From NCBI GenBank assembly GCA_016794025.1, contig JAEUKX010000049.1:1-64000 (forward strand): a stretch of DNA of 64,000 nucleotides, written 5' to 3'. The DNA comes from Rhodospirillales bacterium. GTDB lineage: Bacteria; Pseudomonadota; Alphaproteobacteria; CACIAM-22H2. A model generated the notes under the pieces. The model was not told the origin of the DNA and did not search any database. It saw only the letters and a list, made by a program, of their open reading frames with translations. Below, one piece after another: positions 17,147-26,189 of this stretch. Positions within the stretch are counted from its first letter, which is position 1. Each line of letters begins with the position of its first letter. The position numbers and the translations under genes were made by a program.

Positions 17147-17359
17147 TCCGGGTTTTTGTGCCCGATCGCCGCGGGGCTCGCAACGCGAAATGGTAGGCAG
17201 ATTCTGGCGCTTTTTTGTGCGCCATGACGCCGGACGGGAAGGGCGCGCAGGCCGCGCCGACTATGGGGTTTTTCGCCCTCCTCGGGCGCGTTGCGGGCGC
17301 AAGGCGCGTGTCGGATCGATGCGTGCGTCCAACAAAGCGGCAGGACGCGCGGGCTGCGG

Positions 17360-18298
17360 TCAGTCCTCGAAGATCGCGACCTGTGCCGGCCGGCGCGAAG
17401 TGACGACGCCGCGATACATGCCCTCGGTATTGTAAGGCATCGTCACGTTGCCGCTTCGGTCGACGCCGACAAGGCCAGCGCCGGATTTCCATTCGGGCAA
17501 TTCCACGAGAACGAGATCGCGTGCCGCCTTATCGAGGTCCTGGCCGAGATAGGCGATGCGCGCGGAAATTTCGTGGGCAAGAACCTTGCGGATGAAGAAC
17601 TCGCCTTTTCCCGTCGCCGAAATGGCGCATGTCGCGTTGTTCGCGTATGTGCCCGCGCCGATGATCGGCGAATCGCCGATGCGGCCGACGGGCTTGTTGG
17701 TGTAGCCACCGGTCGACGTTGCGGCGGCAAGGTTTCCGTGACGGTCGCGCGCCACGGCACCCACGGTGCCGTGCTTCTGCGCCTCGTTCGCCCGCGCCGT
17801 GGCACCCTGCGCGGCGAGCGCCTTCATTTCGGCGAGCATCTGGCGGCGCTGCTCGGTGCCGTAATAGTCCTGCGGCACGATCGCAAAGCCCTTCTGGCGG
17901 GCAAAATCGTCGGCGCCATCGCCTTGCAGGAGAAGGAAATCACCGGAGGCCATGATTGCACGGCACACGCGGATCGGGTTGCGCATGGCGCGCGCGCCGG
18001 CAATTGCCCCGGCTTCAAGCGTCCGGCCATCCATGATCGCGGCGTCAAGCTCGTGACCGCCGGCTGCGTTGAAGGCCGCCCCGTGTCCGGCGTTGAAGAC
18101 CGCCGCATCCTCCATCACCACGACAGCGGCTTCCACGGCATCCAGTGCGCTGCCGCCGGCGCGCAGGATCGTCGCACCCGCGTCAAGCGATGCCGCGAGG
18201 GCTGCCCGTACATCGGCGGCGAATGCGGCGGGGATCGTGGCGCGAGGGAGCACGCCGCAGCCGCCATGGATGGCAAGGGAAAAGTCCGCGTCGGTCAT
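17360..18298 (-). CDS. iaaA: Isoaspartyl peptidase / L-asparaginase (Ntn hydrolase)
   Basis: A 312-residue plant-type asparaginase that cleaves itself into alpha and beta subunits and hydrolyses isoaspartyl dipeptides or asparagine. N-terminal LAIHGGCG and the internal FNAGHGAAFNAAGGHELDA match the family. The autocleavage/catalytic threonine lies in KHGTVGAVARD, followed by the substrate loop TSTGGYTNKPVGRIGDSP and GAGTYAN. ATG 18298 overlaps the stop of the preceding ABC ATPase gene by 4 bases, so it is the last gene of the dipeptide-transporter operon. This suggests that imported beta-aspartyl or other peptides are hydrolysed in the cytoplasm. No signal peptide is seen. Confidence 0.93.
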   Translation of the reverse strand: MTDADFSLAIHGGCGVLPRATIPAAFAADVRAALAASLDAGATILRAGGSALDAVEAAVVVMEDAAVFNAGHGAAFNAAGGHELDAAIMDGRTLEAGAIAGARAMRNPIRVCRAIMASGDFLLLQGDGADDFARQKGFAIVPQDYYGTEQRRQMLAEMKALAAQGATARANEAQKHGTVGAVARDRHGNLAAATSTGGYTNKPVGRIGDSPIIGAGTYANNATCAISATGKGEFFIRKVLAHEISARIAYLGQDLDKAARDLVLVELPEWKSGAGLVGVDRSGNVTMPYNTEGMYRGVVTSRRPAQVAIFED

Positions 18299-19317
18299 GG
18301 GGGCGCTTCTCCGGAAAGGTCGAGCTCGGTTGCCCGCAGGCACGCGACTTCGCGTCCTTCGACGTGAAGAAGCGTCGGGCGCTGCACGGCGCAGGCTTCA
18401 TTCGCATGGGGACAACGCATGTGGAAATGGCATCCGGCCGGTGGATCGAGAGGCGAGGGGAGTTCCCCCCGGATCGGCCGGAAATCGACCTCCACGCGGT
18501 CGTCGATGCGAAGACGCGGGACGCTGTCGAGCAGCGCACGCGTATAAGGGTGACGCGGACGCTCGAAAACCGACCGGGCCGTGCCGATCTCGACGATCCG
18601 TCCGAGATACATGATCGCGATCCGGTCGGAGACGTGCCGTACCACGCCAAGATCATGACTGATGAACAGCATGGTGAGGCCGAGATCTCGCCGGAGCTTG
18701 AGGAACAGATTGACGATCTGGGCCTGGATGGACACGTCGAGCGAGGCAACCGGCTCGTCGCACACGAGCATATCGGGACGCATGGCCAGCGCGCGGGCAA
18801 TCGCGATTCGCTGGCGCTGGCCGCCGGAAAACTGGTGCGGATACCGGTCTGCCACCTGTGGATCGAGGCCGACGGTCGACAGCCATCGCGACACGTCGGC
18901 AGCGGACGCACTCTTGGACACGAGTCCATGTGCAACCGGTCCCTCGGCAATGATGTCGCCTACGCGCATGCGCGGATCGAGTGAGGCAAAGGGGTCCTGG
19001 AAAATCATCTGGACGCGTGTCGTCGACTTTACGGGCCGGCCCGCACCGGCCAGCAACGGCATCCCGTCGAACAGTGCGCTGCCTGCACTCGGCGGGAGGA
19101 TGCCGGCGATCATTCGGCCAAGCGTCGATTTCCCGCAGCCGGATTCCCCGACAAGCCCCAGCACTTCGCCATTCCGGATCTCGAGGCTTACGTCGTCGAC
19201 AGCATGGACCGGCCTCGGAAGTTCGCAAACCCCAAATGCCGATCCGATCCGCTCGACCAACGTGGCCGGCTGCCGGAACACCTTCGAGGCCGCGCGGACA
19301 TCGACAAGCGCGCTCAT
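18295..19317 (-). CDS. Dipeptide/oligopeptide ABC transporter ATP-binding protein (DppF/OppF type)
   Basis: A 340-residue ATPase with Walker A GESGCGKST, Q-loop MIFQDPFASLDPRM, signature FSGGQRQRIAIARAL, Walker B MLVCDEPVASLDV and switch His in LFISHDLGVV. The C-terminal oligo_HPY region (HPYTRALLDSVP and Cys-containing HFHMRCPHA) is typical of the peptide/nickel subfamily. ATG 19317 (MSALVDVRAA) is preferred over the longer frame because upstream codons mirror the overlapping gene. It overlaps both neighbours by 4 bases, inside a dppBCDF-like order. Confidence 0.93.
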   Translation of the reverse strand: MSALVDVRAASKVFRQPATLVERIGSAFGVCELPRPVHAVDDVSLEIRNGEVLGLVGESGCGKSTLGRMIAGILPPSAGSALFDGMPLLAGAGRPVKSTTRVQMIFQDPFASLDPRMRVGDIIAEGPVAHGLVSKSASAADVSRWLSTVGLDPQVADRYPHQFSGGQRQRIAIARALAMRPDMLVCDEPVASLDVSIQAQIVNLFLKLRRDLGLTMLFISHDLGVVRHVSDRIAIMYLGRIVEIGTARSVFERPRHPYTRALLDSVPRLRIDDRVEVDFRPIRGELPSPLDPPAGCHFHMRCPHANEACAVQRPTLLHVEGREVACLRATELDLSGEAPP

Positions 19318-20282
19318 GGCGCGTCCCCGAGCGGCCGATGACAGCGCACGCCGCGCCCGCCGGCGCCGACCAAATCGGGCATGGCTGTGCATGCATCCAC
19401 GGCATGCGCGCATCGCGGCGCGAAGGCGCAGCCCGGCGGCGGGTCGGACAGTGATGGCATCGCACCGGGGATCTGCCGCAGATCCTGCCCCGGCGTCGCG
19501 AGCGAGGGCAGGGAGTCAAGCAGGCCGCGCGTGTAGGGATGGCGCGGCGCACTCAGTACGTCGCCGACCGTGCCCTCCTCGACGACGCGACCGGCGTACA
19601 TGACGAGGATCCGGCTGGCCAGTGCCGAGACGGTCGACAGATCGTGGCTGATCCAGATGAGTGCGGTACCTGACTCGCGCGCGAGCGACTTCATCTCGGC
19701 AAGAATCTGCGCCTGGATCGAAACGTCGAGGGCAGTTGTCGGCTCGTCGCACACGACAAGTGCCGGACGGTTCAGCAGTGCGATGGCGATCGCGACGCGC
19801 TGGCGCATGCCGCCGGAAAGCTGGTGGGGATAGGAATCGAGCCGGCGGCCGGCATCGGGGATCCCCACGCGCGTCAAGATCTCGGCGGCGCGCGCGCGTG
19901 CCGCCGCCTTGCCGATCCGCTCGTGTGCCTCCAGCGCAAGGCGCATCTGGTCCAAGATCGTTAGCACGGGATTGAGGGTCGCGGACGGATCCTGGAACAC
20001 CATCGCGATCCGGCGTCCCCGCAAGCTGCGCAACTCGCCGTGCGGCAGCCCGACCAGTTCGCGACCCTCGAACCGGACCGATCCGCGCACGATGCGGCCG
20101 GGCGGATCGACAAGCCCGAGGATGGAAAACCCCGTGACCGACTTGCCGGATCCCGACTCGCCGACCAGTCCGATGATCTCGCCGGGCGCCAGTGAAAGCG
20201 TCACGCCGTCGACGGCACGGACGACGCCTGTCCGGGTGGCGAAATGCGTCGCGAGATCCCGGACTTCAAGCAGCGCCGTCAT
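19314..20282 (-). CDS. Dipeptide/oligopeptide ABC transporter ATP-binding protein (DppD/OppD type)
   Basis: The 322-residue partner ATPase. It has Walker A GESGSGKSV, Q-loop MVFQDPSATLNPVL, signature LSGGMRQRVAIAIAL, Walker B LVVCDEPTTALDV and IWISHDLSTV. The C-terminal HPYTRGLLDSLP and CAFAPRCAHAVDAC segments belong to the oligo_HPY extension. It overlaps dppC-like and dppF-like genes by 4 bases each. The two ATPases, two permeases and the binding protein on the other side of the regulatory region make a complete importer. The ligand is not determined by sequence, but the linked isoaspartyl peptidase points to peptides or amino-acid derivatives. Confidence 0.93.
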   Translation of the reverse strand: MTALLEVRDLATHFATRTGVVRAVDGVTLSLAPGEIIGLVGESGSGKSVTGFSILGLVDPPGRIVRGSVRFEGRELVGLPHGELRSLRGRRIAMVFQDPSATLNPVLTILDQMRLALEAHERIGKAAARARAAEILTRVGIPDAGRRLDSYPHQLSGGMRQRVAIAIALLNRPALVVCDEPTTALDVSIQAQILAEMKSLARESGTALIWISHDLSTVSALASRILVMYAGRVVEEGTVGDVLSAPRHPYTRGLLDSLPSLATPGQDLRQIPGAMPSLSDPPPGCAFAPRCAHAVDACTAMPDLVGAGGRGVRCHRPLGDAP

Positions 20283-21157
20283 CGCCGAAGCCTCGGGTTC
20301 AGTTGGTCGCGGATCTGGTCGCCGACGAGGTTGATGGCGACGATCAGCACGATCAGCGCCACGCCCGGATAGATCGAAATCCAGTACCGGCCGGACAGCA
20401 TGTACTGAAAGCCGTTCGCGATGAGCATTCCGAGCGACGGCTCGGTGACCGGAAGCCCGAGGCCCAGAAAGGAGAGCGTCGCCTCGAGCGCGATCGAGTT
20501 CGCGACCTGCACCGTCGCAACGACGATAAGTGGCGGCAGGCAATTCGGCAGGATGTGTCGGAACACGACACGCCGCGCGGATAGCGGCGTAGAAAGCGCC
20601 GCCATCACATAGTCTTTCGCGCGTTCGGCCGCCGCGGCGCCGTGGGCGGTTCGCGCGAAATAGGCATATTGCGCGGTCACAAGCGCCGTGACGAGCTGCC
20701 ATTTCCCCTGCCCGAGCACAGCCGCAAGGACAAGGGCGAGAAGGATCGCGGGGAAGGAGAGCTGGAGATCGATGAAGCGCATGATGAACGACTCGGTCCT
20801 GCCACCGGCGAAAGCCGCGACGGCGCCGAGCGTTGCACCGACGGCAAAGGCGAAGGCCCCGGCCGCAAGCCCGACCTGGAGCGAGACGCGCAGGCCGTAG
20901 AGGATCGCGGACAGCAGGTCCCGGCCCTGTGCGTCGGTTCCGAGCCAGTGCGTGAAACCCTTCGATCCGACGAATCCCGGTGGGCGCCGCGCGTCAGCCA
21001 AGGCCAGGCTCGCCAGATCGTACGGATCCTGCGGCGCCACGATTGGCGCCAGTGCGGCAATGCCGACGATCGCGACGACAAGCAGGAACGCCGCGAGCGC
21101 CACGCGGTTCTCCACGAACTCGTCCCAGAATCGCAGAAGCGGCGAATTTCCGTTCAT
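20279..21157 (-). CDS. Peptide ABC transporter permease (DppC/OppC type)
   Basis: A 292-residue inner-membrane protein with about six helices. N-terminal WDEFVENRVALAAF and APIVAPQDPYDL are the OppC_N signature. WLGTDAQGRDLLSAILYGLRVSL precedes the transmembrane domain. The cytoplasmic EAA loop is VMAALSTPLSARRVVFRHILPN. ATG 21157 overlaps the upstream permease stop by 4 bases. It belongs to the dppBCDF-like operon ending in isoaspartyl peptidase. Confidence 0.92.
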   Translation of the reverse strand: MNGNSPLLRFWDEFVENRVALAAFLLVVAIVGIAALAPIVAPQDPYDLASLALADARRPPGFVGSKGFTHWLGTDAQGRDLLSAILYGLRVSLQVGLAAGAFAFAVGATLGAVAAFAGGRTESFIMRFIDLQLSFPAILLALVLAAVLGQGKWQLVTALVTAQYAYFARTAHGAAAAERAKDYVMAALSTPLSARRVVFRHILPNCLPPLIVVATVQVANSIALEATLSFLGLGLPVTEPSLGMLIANGFQYMLSGRYWISIYPGVALIVLIVAINLVGDQIRDQLNPRLRR

Positions 21158-22128
21158 CGTGCCCTCGCGGCGCGAAGCCGCGGATCGAGCGCCGCATAGG
21201 CGATATCCACGAGAAAATTGATCAGGATGAAAAGGAACGCCACGAGCATCAGGTAGGCGACCATCACGGGCCGGTCGAGCGAGGATATGCTGTCGATGAT
21301 GAGCTTGCCCACGCCCGGCCAGGAGAAGATCGTCTCCGTCACGACCGCGAATGCGAGCGTCGACCCGAACTCGAGCCCGAACACCGTGACGATCGGAATC
21401 GCGATGAGGCGGAGCACGTGGCGGTGCAGGATCGTCCACTCGCTCTCGCCGGCTGCGCGCGCGAACTTGACGGCGTCGCCCAGCATCGTCTCGCGCGTGC
21501 CGGCACGCGCCAGGCGCACCATCATCGCGAACTTGAAGAGGGAAAGGTTCAGCGCCGGCAAGGCCAGATAGCTCCATCCGTCGAGCGTAAGGAAGCTGAA
21601 CGGGACGCCGAAAAGGTCGGCGGTCTCGCCGCGCCCGCCTGCCGGCAGCCATCCGAGCGTCACGGCAAACGTGAGAATGAGCACGAGGCCGATCCAGAAC
21701 GTGGGTACCGAGAAGCCCAACACCGAAAAGGCCATGATGGCGCGCGCAGCGATGCCGTCGGGGCGATAGCCCGCGTACATGCCCAGCGGGACTCCGGCAA
21801 ACGTCGCGCCGAAGACGGCAAGAAGCGTCAGTTCAAGTGTGGCGGGGAGCCTGGAAAGGATCAGTTCGAGCACAGGCATGTTGAAGACGAACGAACGCCC
21901 GAAATCGCCGGCCGCGAGGCGCAGCAGGAAGTCGCGATACTGCACCCATAGCGGCTGGTCGAGGCCGTAGGCCTTGATCGTCGCCTCGCGGATGGCCTGC
22001 GTGGCATCCGGCGACAGGAGAACGTCGATCGGATTTCCAATCCCGTAGACGCCCGCGAACACCAGCGCCGAAATGACGAGCATGACGACGAGCGCCTGGG
22101 CAAGGCGTTGAAGGAAATAGCCTAACAT
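21154..22128 (-). CDS. Peptide ABC transporter permease (DppB/OppB type)
   Basis: A 324-residue inner-membrane protein. MLGYFLQRLAQALVVML is the standard DppB N-terminus, so ATG 22128 is preferred over the in-frame start at 22221. YGLDQPLWVQYRDFLLRL and GDFGRSFVFNMPV are typical of the first periplasmic domain. The EAA loop (FARAAGESEWTILHRHVLR) lies near residue 220. It is first in the minus-strand transporter operon, divergent from the MarR gene, with about 126 bases of shared control region. Confidence 0.92.
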   Translation of the reverse strand: MLGYFLQRLAQALVVMLVISALVFAGVYGIGNPIDVLLSPDATQAIREATIKAYGLDQPLWVQYRDFLLRLAAGDFGRSFVFNMPVLELILSRLPATLELTLLAVFGATFAGVPLGMYAGYRPDGIAARAIMAFSVLGFSVPTFWIGLVLILTFAVTLGWLPAGGRGETADLFGVPFSFLTLDGWSYLALPALNLSLFKFAMMVRLARAGTRETMLGDAVKFARAAGESEWTILHRHVLRLIAIPIVTVFGLEFGSTLAFAVVTETIFSWPGVGKLIIDSISSLDRPVMVAYLMLVAFLFILINFLVDIAYAALDPRLRAARAR

Positions 22129-22200
22129 ATCGCCATCGAATGCCTGTCCGCCGGGCAGGCGGCGCGCCGGGTTGAAGATAGTTCCAAGTAGAACCGACAT

Positions 22201-22229
22201 CTTGACAGTCGCTTCGCGCATGCGTCAAG
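22201..22229. promoter_or_regulatory. Dyad between divergent marR-type and dppB-type genes, operator/promoter candidate
   Basis: CTTGAC (22201-22206) and GTCAAG (22224-22229) are inverted repeats 17 bases apart. Each contains a TTGAC element in -35 position relative to a weak hexamer 17 bases on, one for each direction. A MarR-type regulator is encoded immediately downstream, so self-control and control of the transporter from here is plausible. The -10 matches are poor. Confidence 0.35.
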
Positions 22230-22254
22230 GTTCCGGCCGTTCCGGGGAGGCAAA

Positions 22255-22806
22255 GTGCCGCGCAAGCGCAGCCCAAAGAACGAGAATGCGCGAAGCGCCG
22301 GCGCCCGGCGCCCGGCCGAGCCGCATCCGATGCTTGGGGTCAAGCTCTGGAACAATCCCTGCCGCCTGTCCTTTCGCGTCAATTTCATCGCGCACCATTT
22401 CAATCAACCGGTCTATGACTGGGTCTGGCGCGAGTACCGCCTTACCCAACCCGAGCACGTCGTCCTTTACGCGCTCGGTCTCAAGGACGGAATCACCGCG
22501 GACGACATCGCGGCTTCGACTTCCCGCCCGAAAAACACATTGAGCCGGGGCGTCAACGCGGCGCTCCGCAAGAAGCTCATCGATCGACGCCCGGATCCGC
22601 GCGACCGCCGCCGCCTCATCCTGACCCTGACGGCGACCGGACGGCGCATTGTCGCAAAGAGCGTGCCGGCCCTCGTGGCGCACGAGGACGCGATGGCGGC
22701 CCGCCTGTCCAAAGCGGAGCGGCGGGCACTCGAAGCGCTGCTTGAGAAGATCATCCTCGACAAATCGAATTGGCCAACTCAAATAAGAAGGAGTCCCAAG
22801 ACATGA
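22255..22806 (+). CDS. MarR family transcriptional regulator
   Basis: A 183-residue winged-helix protein. The recognition helix and wing are in SRPKNTLSRGVNAALRKKLI and RRPDPRDRRRLILTLTATG, the classic MarR DxRxxR wing. The first 30 residues are basic and poorly conserved. The start is GTG 22255, with GGGGAGG four bases upstream. It overlaps the binding-protein start by 4 bases, so it probably senses the transported compound or a breakdown product and controls both divergent units. Effector unknown. Confidence 0.9.
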   Translation: MPRKRSPKNENARSAGARRPAEPHPMLGVKLWNNPCRLSFRVNFIAHHFNQPVYDWVWREYRLTQPEHVVLYALGLKDGITADDIAASTSRPKNTLSRGVNAALRKKLIDRRPDPRDRRRLILTLTATGRRIVAKSVPALVAHEDAMAARLSKAERRALEALLEKIILDKSNWPTQIRRSPKT

Positions 22807-24401
22807 AATACGTATCGAACTGGGCGCGGGGCGCGCTCGCGGGAAGTGCCATGGCGCTCGTCCTCGCCGCCGGCGCATCGGCCCAGACGCTGACCATCGG
22901 CGTGCGCGGCGGACCGGAGTCGATCGATCCGCACTACACTGCAACCGGCACGCATGCGGAAGCGCTCAAGCACGTGTTCGATACCCTGACCTGGTCGGGC
23001 ACCGGCCTCGAAGTCGAGCCCCGGCTGGCGGAAAGCTGGAAGGTGCTCAATCCCACGACGTGGGAATTCAAGCTGCGCAAGGGCGTGAAGTTCCACGACG
23101 GTTCGGACTTCACCGCCGAGGACGTGAAGTTTTCGGTCGAGCGCATTCCCGTCGTTGCCGGTCCCAATCCGACGACGATCTATGTCCGGCGCATCAAGGA
23201 AACCCGCATCGTCGATCCGTATACCGTCCACTTCGTCACGGACGGGCCCGCGCCCGTTCTGCCAAACGACCTGATCCGCCTCTTCATCGTCTCGCACAAG
23301 GCGGCGGCCGGTCTCACGAAGGAATCCGCGAACGCCGCATTCAACTCCGGAAAGGCGGCGGTCGGAACGGGTCCTTACAAGTTTGTCTCCTGGGCGCCGA
23401 AAGGCGAACTCGTCCTTGATCGCAACGACGCCTATTGGGGTCCCAAGGAACCGTGGGCACGCCACGTGCGGCGCGAAATCCCGAACGATGCCGCGCGCGT
23501 TGCCCAGCTCAAGGCCGGACAGCTCGACCTGATCACGCGCGTGCCCGCGACGGACGTCGCCGCCCTGAAGCGCGACAGCAAGCTTTCGGTCACGACGATC
23601 GACACCGTCTATGTCTTCAACATGGAAATGGATATGCGCGATACGCCGCCGGCCGGCCAGATTTCGGCCAAGGACGGCAAGGCGCTTCCGAAGAACCCGC
23701 TTCAGGACAAGCGCGTGCGCGAGGCCATCGATCTTGCCATCGACCGAAAGGCGCTGGCGGAGATCGCGATGGAGGGGCTCGGCAAGCCGGTCAACCAGCT
23801 TGTGACCTCGTCGATCTTCGGCTTCAACAAGACCCTGCCGGAGCGCAAGTACGACGTCGCGGGCGCCAAGAAGCTTCTGGCCGAGGCCGGATATCCGAAC
23901 GGCTTCCGTGTGCGCTTCGCGTTCACGCAAGACCGCCTGCCGGGCGATGCCCAGGTTGGCACTTCAATCGCCCAGATGCTGGCGGCGATCGGCATCGATG
24001 CGGTGGCGGCGGCGACGCCGGCGGCCGTGTTCTTCCCGGCGCGCACGCGCGGCGAGTTCTCCATGTCGATGTCCGGCTGGGGCACGCTGACGGGCGAATC
24101 CCACTACACGCTTTCGTCGCTCGCGCATTCGAACGATCCGGCGGTCAAGATGGGCGCGTTCAACGTGCTCGGCTACAAGAACACGACCATGGACAAGCTG
24201 CTCCAGGATGCCGCCGTCGAACTCGATGTCGCGAAGCGGCGCAGCCTTCTCGAGCAGGCCAATGCGCTTGTCTACAGCGATCGCCAGCGCCTGCCGATCG
24301 TCGCCGTGGGCTCGGCCTGGGCCATGCAGAAAGGCAAGGTCACGATCAAGCCGCGCGTGGATGAAGATACGCTGGCGATGGACATCAAGCCGGCGAAGTG
24401 A
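22803..24401 (+). CDS. Periplasmic substrate-binding protein, family 5 (peptide/nickel type)
   Basis: A 532-residue SBP_bac_5 protein with a clear signal peptide (ALAGSAMALVLAAGASAQ, cut near residue 29). Family features include VRGGPESIDPHYT, LAESWKVLNPTTWEFKLRKG, KFHDGSDFTAEDVKFS, GTGPYKFVSW and KRVREAIDLAID. An AAGGAG ribosome site at 22787-22792 precedes ATG 22803. It is separated from its presumed dppBCDF-like membrane components, which lie on the opposite strand beyond marR. The ligand is unknown. The creatininase-family and dehydrogenase genes downstream suggest a nitrogenous small molecule rather than general peptides. Confidence 0.92.
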   Translation: MKYVSNWARGALAGSAMALVLAAGASAQTLTIGVRGGPESIDPHYTATGTHAEALKHVFDTLTWSGTGLEVEPRLAESWKVLNPTTWEFKLRKGVKFHDGSDFTAEDVKFSVERIPVVAGPNPTTIYVRRIKETRIVDPYTVHFVTDGPAPVLPNDLIRLFIVSHKAAAGLTKESANAAFNSGKAAVGTGPYKFVSWAPKGELVLDRNDAYWGPKEPWARHVRREIPNDAARVAQLKAGQLDLITRVPATDVAALKRDSKLSVTTIDTVYVFNMEMDMRDTPPAGQISAKDGKALPKNPLQDKRVREAIDLAIDRKALAEIAMEGLGKPVNQLVTSSIFGFNKTLPERKYDVAGAKKLLAEAGYPNGFRVRFAFTQDRLPGDAQVGTSIAQMLAAIGIDAVAAATPAAVFFPARTRGEFSMSMSGWGTLTGESHYTLSSLAHSNDPAVKMGAFNVLGYKNTTMDKLLQDAAVELDVAKRRSLLEQANALVYSDRQRLPIVAVGSAWAMQKGKVTIKPRVDEDTLAMDIKPAK

Positions 24402-24465
24402 CACGCGGGGATGCAGGCGGCCGTCCCGATACCGCCTGCATCCTTGCCCAATCCGGAACCGTACA

Positions 24466-25170
24466 ATGCGACTCATCGACATGAACTGGATGCAGCTCGA
24501 AGCCCACCTCAAGGGCGACGATCGCTGCATTCTTCCCATCGGCAGCATCGAGCAGCACGCGCAGCTCAGCCTCGGGGTGGACGCCATCCTTTCCGAGAAA
24601 GTGTCTCTCGATGCGGCCCAGCCGATCGGCGTGCCTGTCTTTCCCGTTCTCTCCTACGGCATCACGCCCTATTTCACGGCCTTTCCCGGCACCGTCACGT
24701 TGCGGATATCGACGGCGATCGCGCTTGCGAAGGATGTATTCGACTCCATGAAGCGCATGGGCTTCCGGCGCATCGTCGCGGTCAACGGGCACGGCGGAAA
24801 CAGCCCGATCGGCGCCTATATCCAGGAATGGATGGCCGACAATCCCGGCGTGGCGATCAAGTTCCACAACTGGTGGAATGCGCCGAAGACCTGGGCAAAA
24901 GTGAAGGCAATCGATCCGGTCGCCAGCCACGCCTCGTGGATGGAAAACTTCCCGTGGACGCGCGTGGCAAACGTCGCCTATCCCGACACGTCGAAGCCGA
25001 TGGTCGACATTCCGCATCTGAAGTCGATGGACCCGGCGCGGGGCCGCGAACTTCTTGGCGACGGAAATTTCGGCGGCCGATATATCCGGGATGACTCGGA
25101 GATGCTGGCGCTCTGGGATGTCGCCGTTGCCGAGACGCGCGAACTGGTCGAAGGGCCCTGGCCGAAATGA
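24466..25170 (+). CDS. Creatininase family amidohydrolase
   Basis: A 234-residue member of the creatinine amidohydrolase fold, which opens cyclic amides or formamides using two metal ions. Metal-binding residues are visible in LPIGSIEQHAQLSLGVDA (Glu, His, Asp) and in VNGHGGN. The SYGITPYFTAFPGTVTL loop is also family-typical. Members act on creatinine, on 2-amino-5-formylamino-pyrimidine derivatives or on peptides (MftE), so the substrate cannot be read from sequence. It follows the binding protein by 64 bases and overlaps the next gene by 4 (ATGA). Confidence 0.88.
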   Translation: MRLIDMNWMQLEAHLKGDDRCILPIGSIEQHAQLSLGVDAILSEKVSLDAAQPIGVPVFPVLSYGITPYFTAFPGTVTLRISTAIALAKDVFDSMKRMGFRRIVAVNGHGGNSPIGAYIQEWMADNPGVAIKFHNWWNAPKTWAKVKAIDPVASHASWMENFPWTRVANVAYPDTSKPMVDIPHLKSMDPARGRELLGDGNFGGRYIRDDSEMLALWDVAVAETRELVEGPWPK

Positions 25171-26189
25171 GCGGGCCGACCGTAATCTGGGGGTCCGGCG
25201 CTGTCGGCGGTACGATCGGCGCATATCTCGCCCGAGCGGGCGAGGAAGTGATCTTCGTCGACAACGTGGCCGACCACGTCGCCGCCATCAACGCGGGCGG
25301 CCTTGCGATCGAAGGCCCGATCGACAATTTCGTGGCGAAAGGCCGCGCGTTCCTGCCTTCGGATGTCAAAGGCCGGTTCTCCCGTATCGTGTTGGCCGTC
25401 AAGGCGCAGCACACGAAGGAAGCCGCGGCGACGTTGGCTCCCCATCTCGCGACAGACGGCTACGTTGTTTCAGCTCAGAACGGACTCAACGAGATCGAGA
25501 TTGCACGGCAGGTCGGCGAAGCGCGCACGATGGGGTGCTTCGTGAATTTCGGCGCCGACTATCTCGGGCCCGGCCGCCTCATCCATGGCGGCCACGGCGC
25601 GGTCGTTCTCGGCGAACTCGACGGTCGTTCGACGCCACGTCTGGCGGATACGCTGGCTCTCTTCCGGCGATTTGAGCCGGCTGCGATCTCGACGGACAAT
25701 ATATGGGGCTATCTCTGGGGAAAACTCGGTTACGGCGCGCTGCTGTTCGCCACGGCCCTGACAAACCGCTCGATCGCCGATGCCTTGGCCGAGCCGCGCT
25801 GGCAGGAGCTCTATCGGCGGATCGGAACCGAGGCGATGGTCGCGGCAGGCGCGCGGAAGATCGTCGCGCAGGGCTTCAACGGATTCGATGTGCAGGCTTT
25901 CCAGCCGGGATCCGACCGGAAGATGCTGCGTGCGTCGCTGGACGCGATGGTGGCGCATAACGCCAAATCGGCGAAGACACACAGCGGCATCTGGCGCGAC
26001 CTGGCCGTGCGCAAGCGCAAGACCGAAGTCGACGCCCAGATCGCGATCATCGCCGAACTGGCGGCGGAAACCGGCGTCGAGACCCCGGCTATCCGCAGAC
26101 TGGTCGCCTTCGTTCACGACGTGGAGGACGGCCGCCGACCGCTGTCGGACGAGACGCTGGACGCGCTTTCAGAAGCCGTGATGCGATGA
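25167..26189 (+). CDS. Ketopantoate reductase (PanE/ApbA) family oxidoreductase
   Basis: A 340-residue NAD(P)-dependent 2-hydroxyacid dehydrogenase-like protein. The Rossmann motif GSGAVGGTIGAYLARAG is at residues about 9-25. LAVKAQHTKEA and SAQNGLNEIEIA follow the PanE pattern, and a helical C-terminal domain (IWGYLWGKLGYGALLFATALT) completes it. Many such paralogues are not pantothenate enzymes. Its place between creatininase and SDR genes suggests catabolism. It overlaps both neighbours by 4 bases. Confidence 0.85.
   Translation: MSGPTVIWGSGAVGGTIGAYLARAGEEVIFVDNVADHVAAINAGGLAIEGPIDNFVAKGRAFLPSDVKGRFSRIVLAVKAQHTKEAAATLAPHLATDGYVVSAQNGLNEIEIARQVGEARTMGCFVNFGADYLGPGRLIHGGHGAVVLGELDGRSTPRLADTLALFRRFEPAAISTDNIWGYLWGKLGYGALLFATALTNRSIADALAEPRWQELYRRIGTEAMVAAGARKIVAQGFNGFDVQAFQPGSDRKMLRASLDAMVAHNAKSAKTHSGIWRDLAVRKRKTEVDAQIAIIAELAAETGVETPAIRRLVAFVHDVEDGRRPLSDETLDALSEAVMR

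Noticed and set aside
17205..17224. Terminator after isoaspartyl peptidase (TGGCGC-N8-GCGCCA)
   Set aside because: The T run lies in the loop on the plus strand, not after the stem, and on the minus strand there is no U tract. It is a dyad only.
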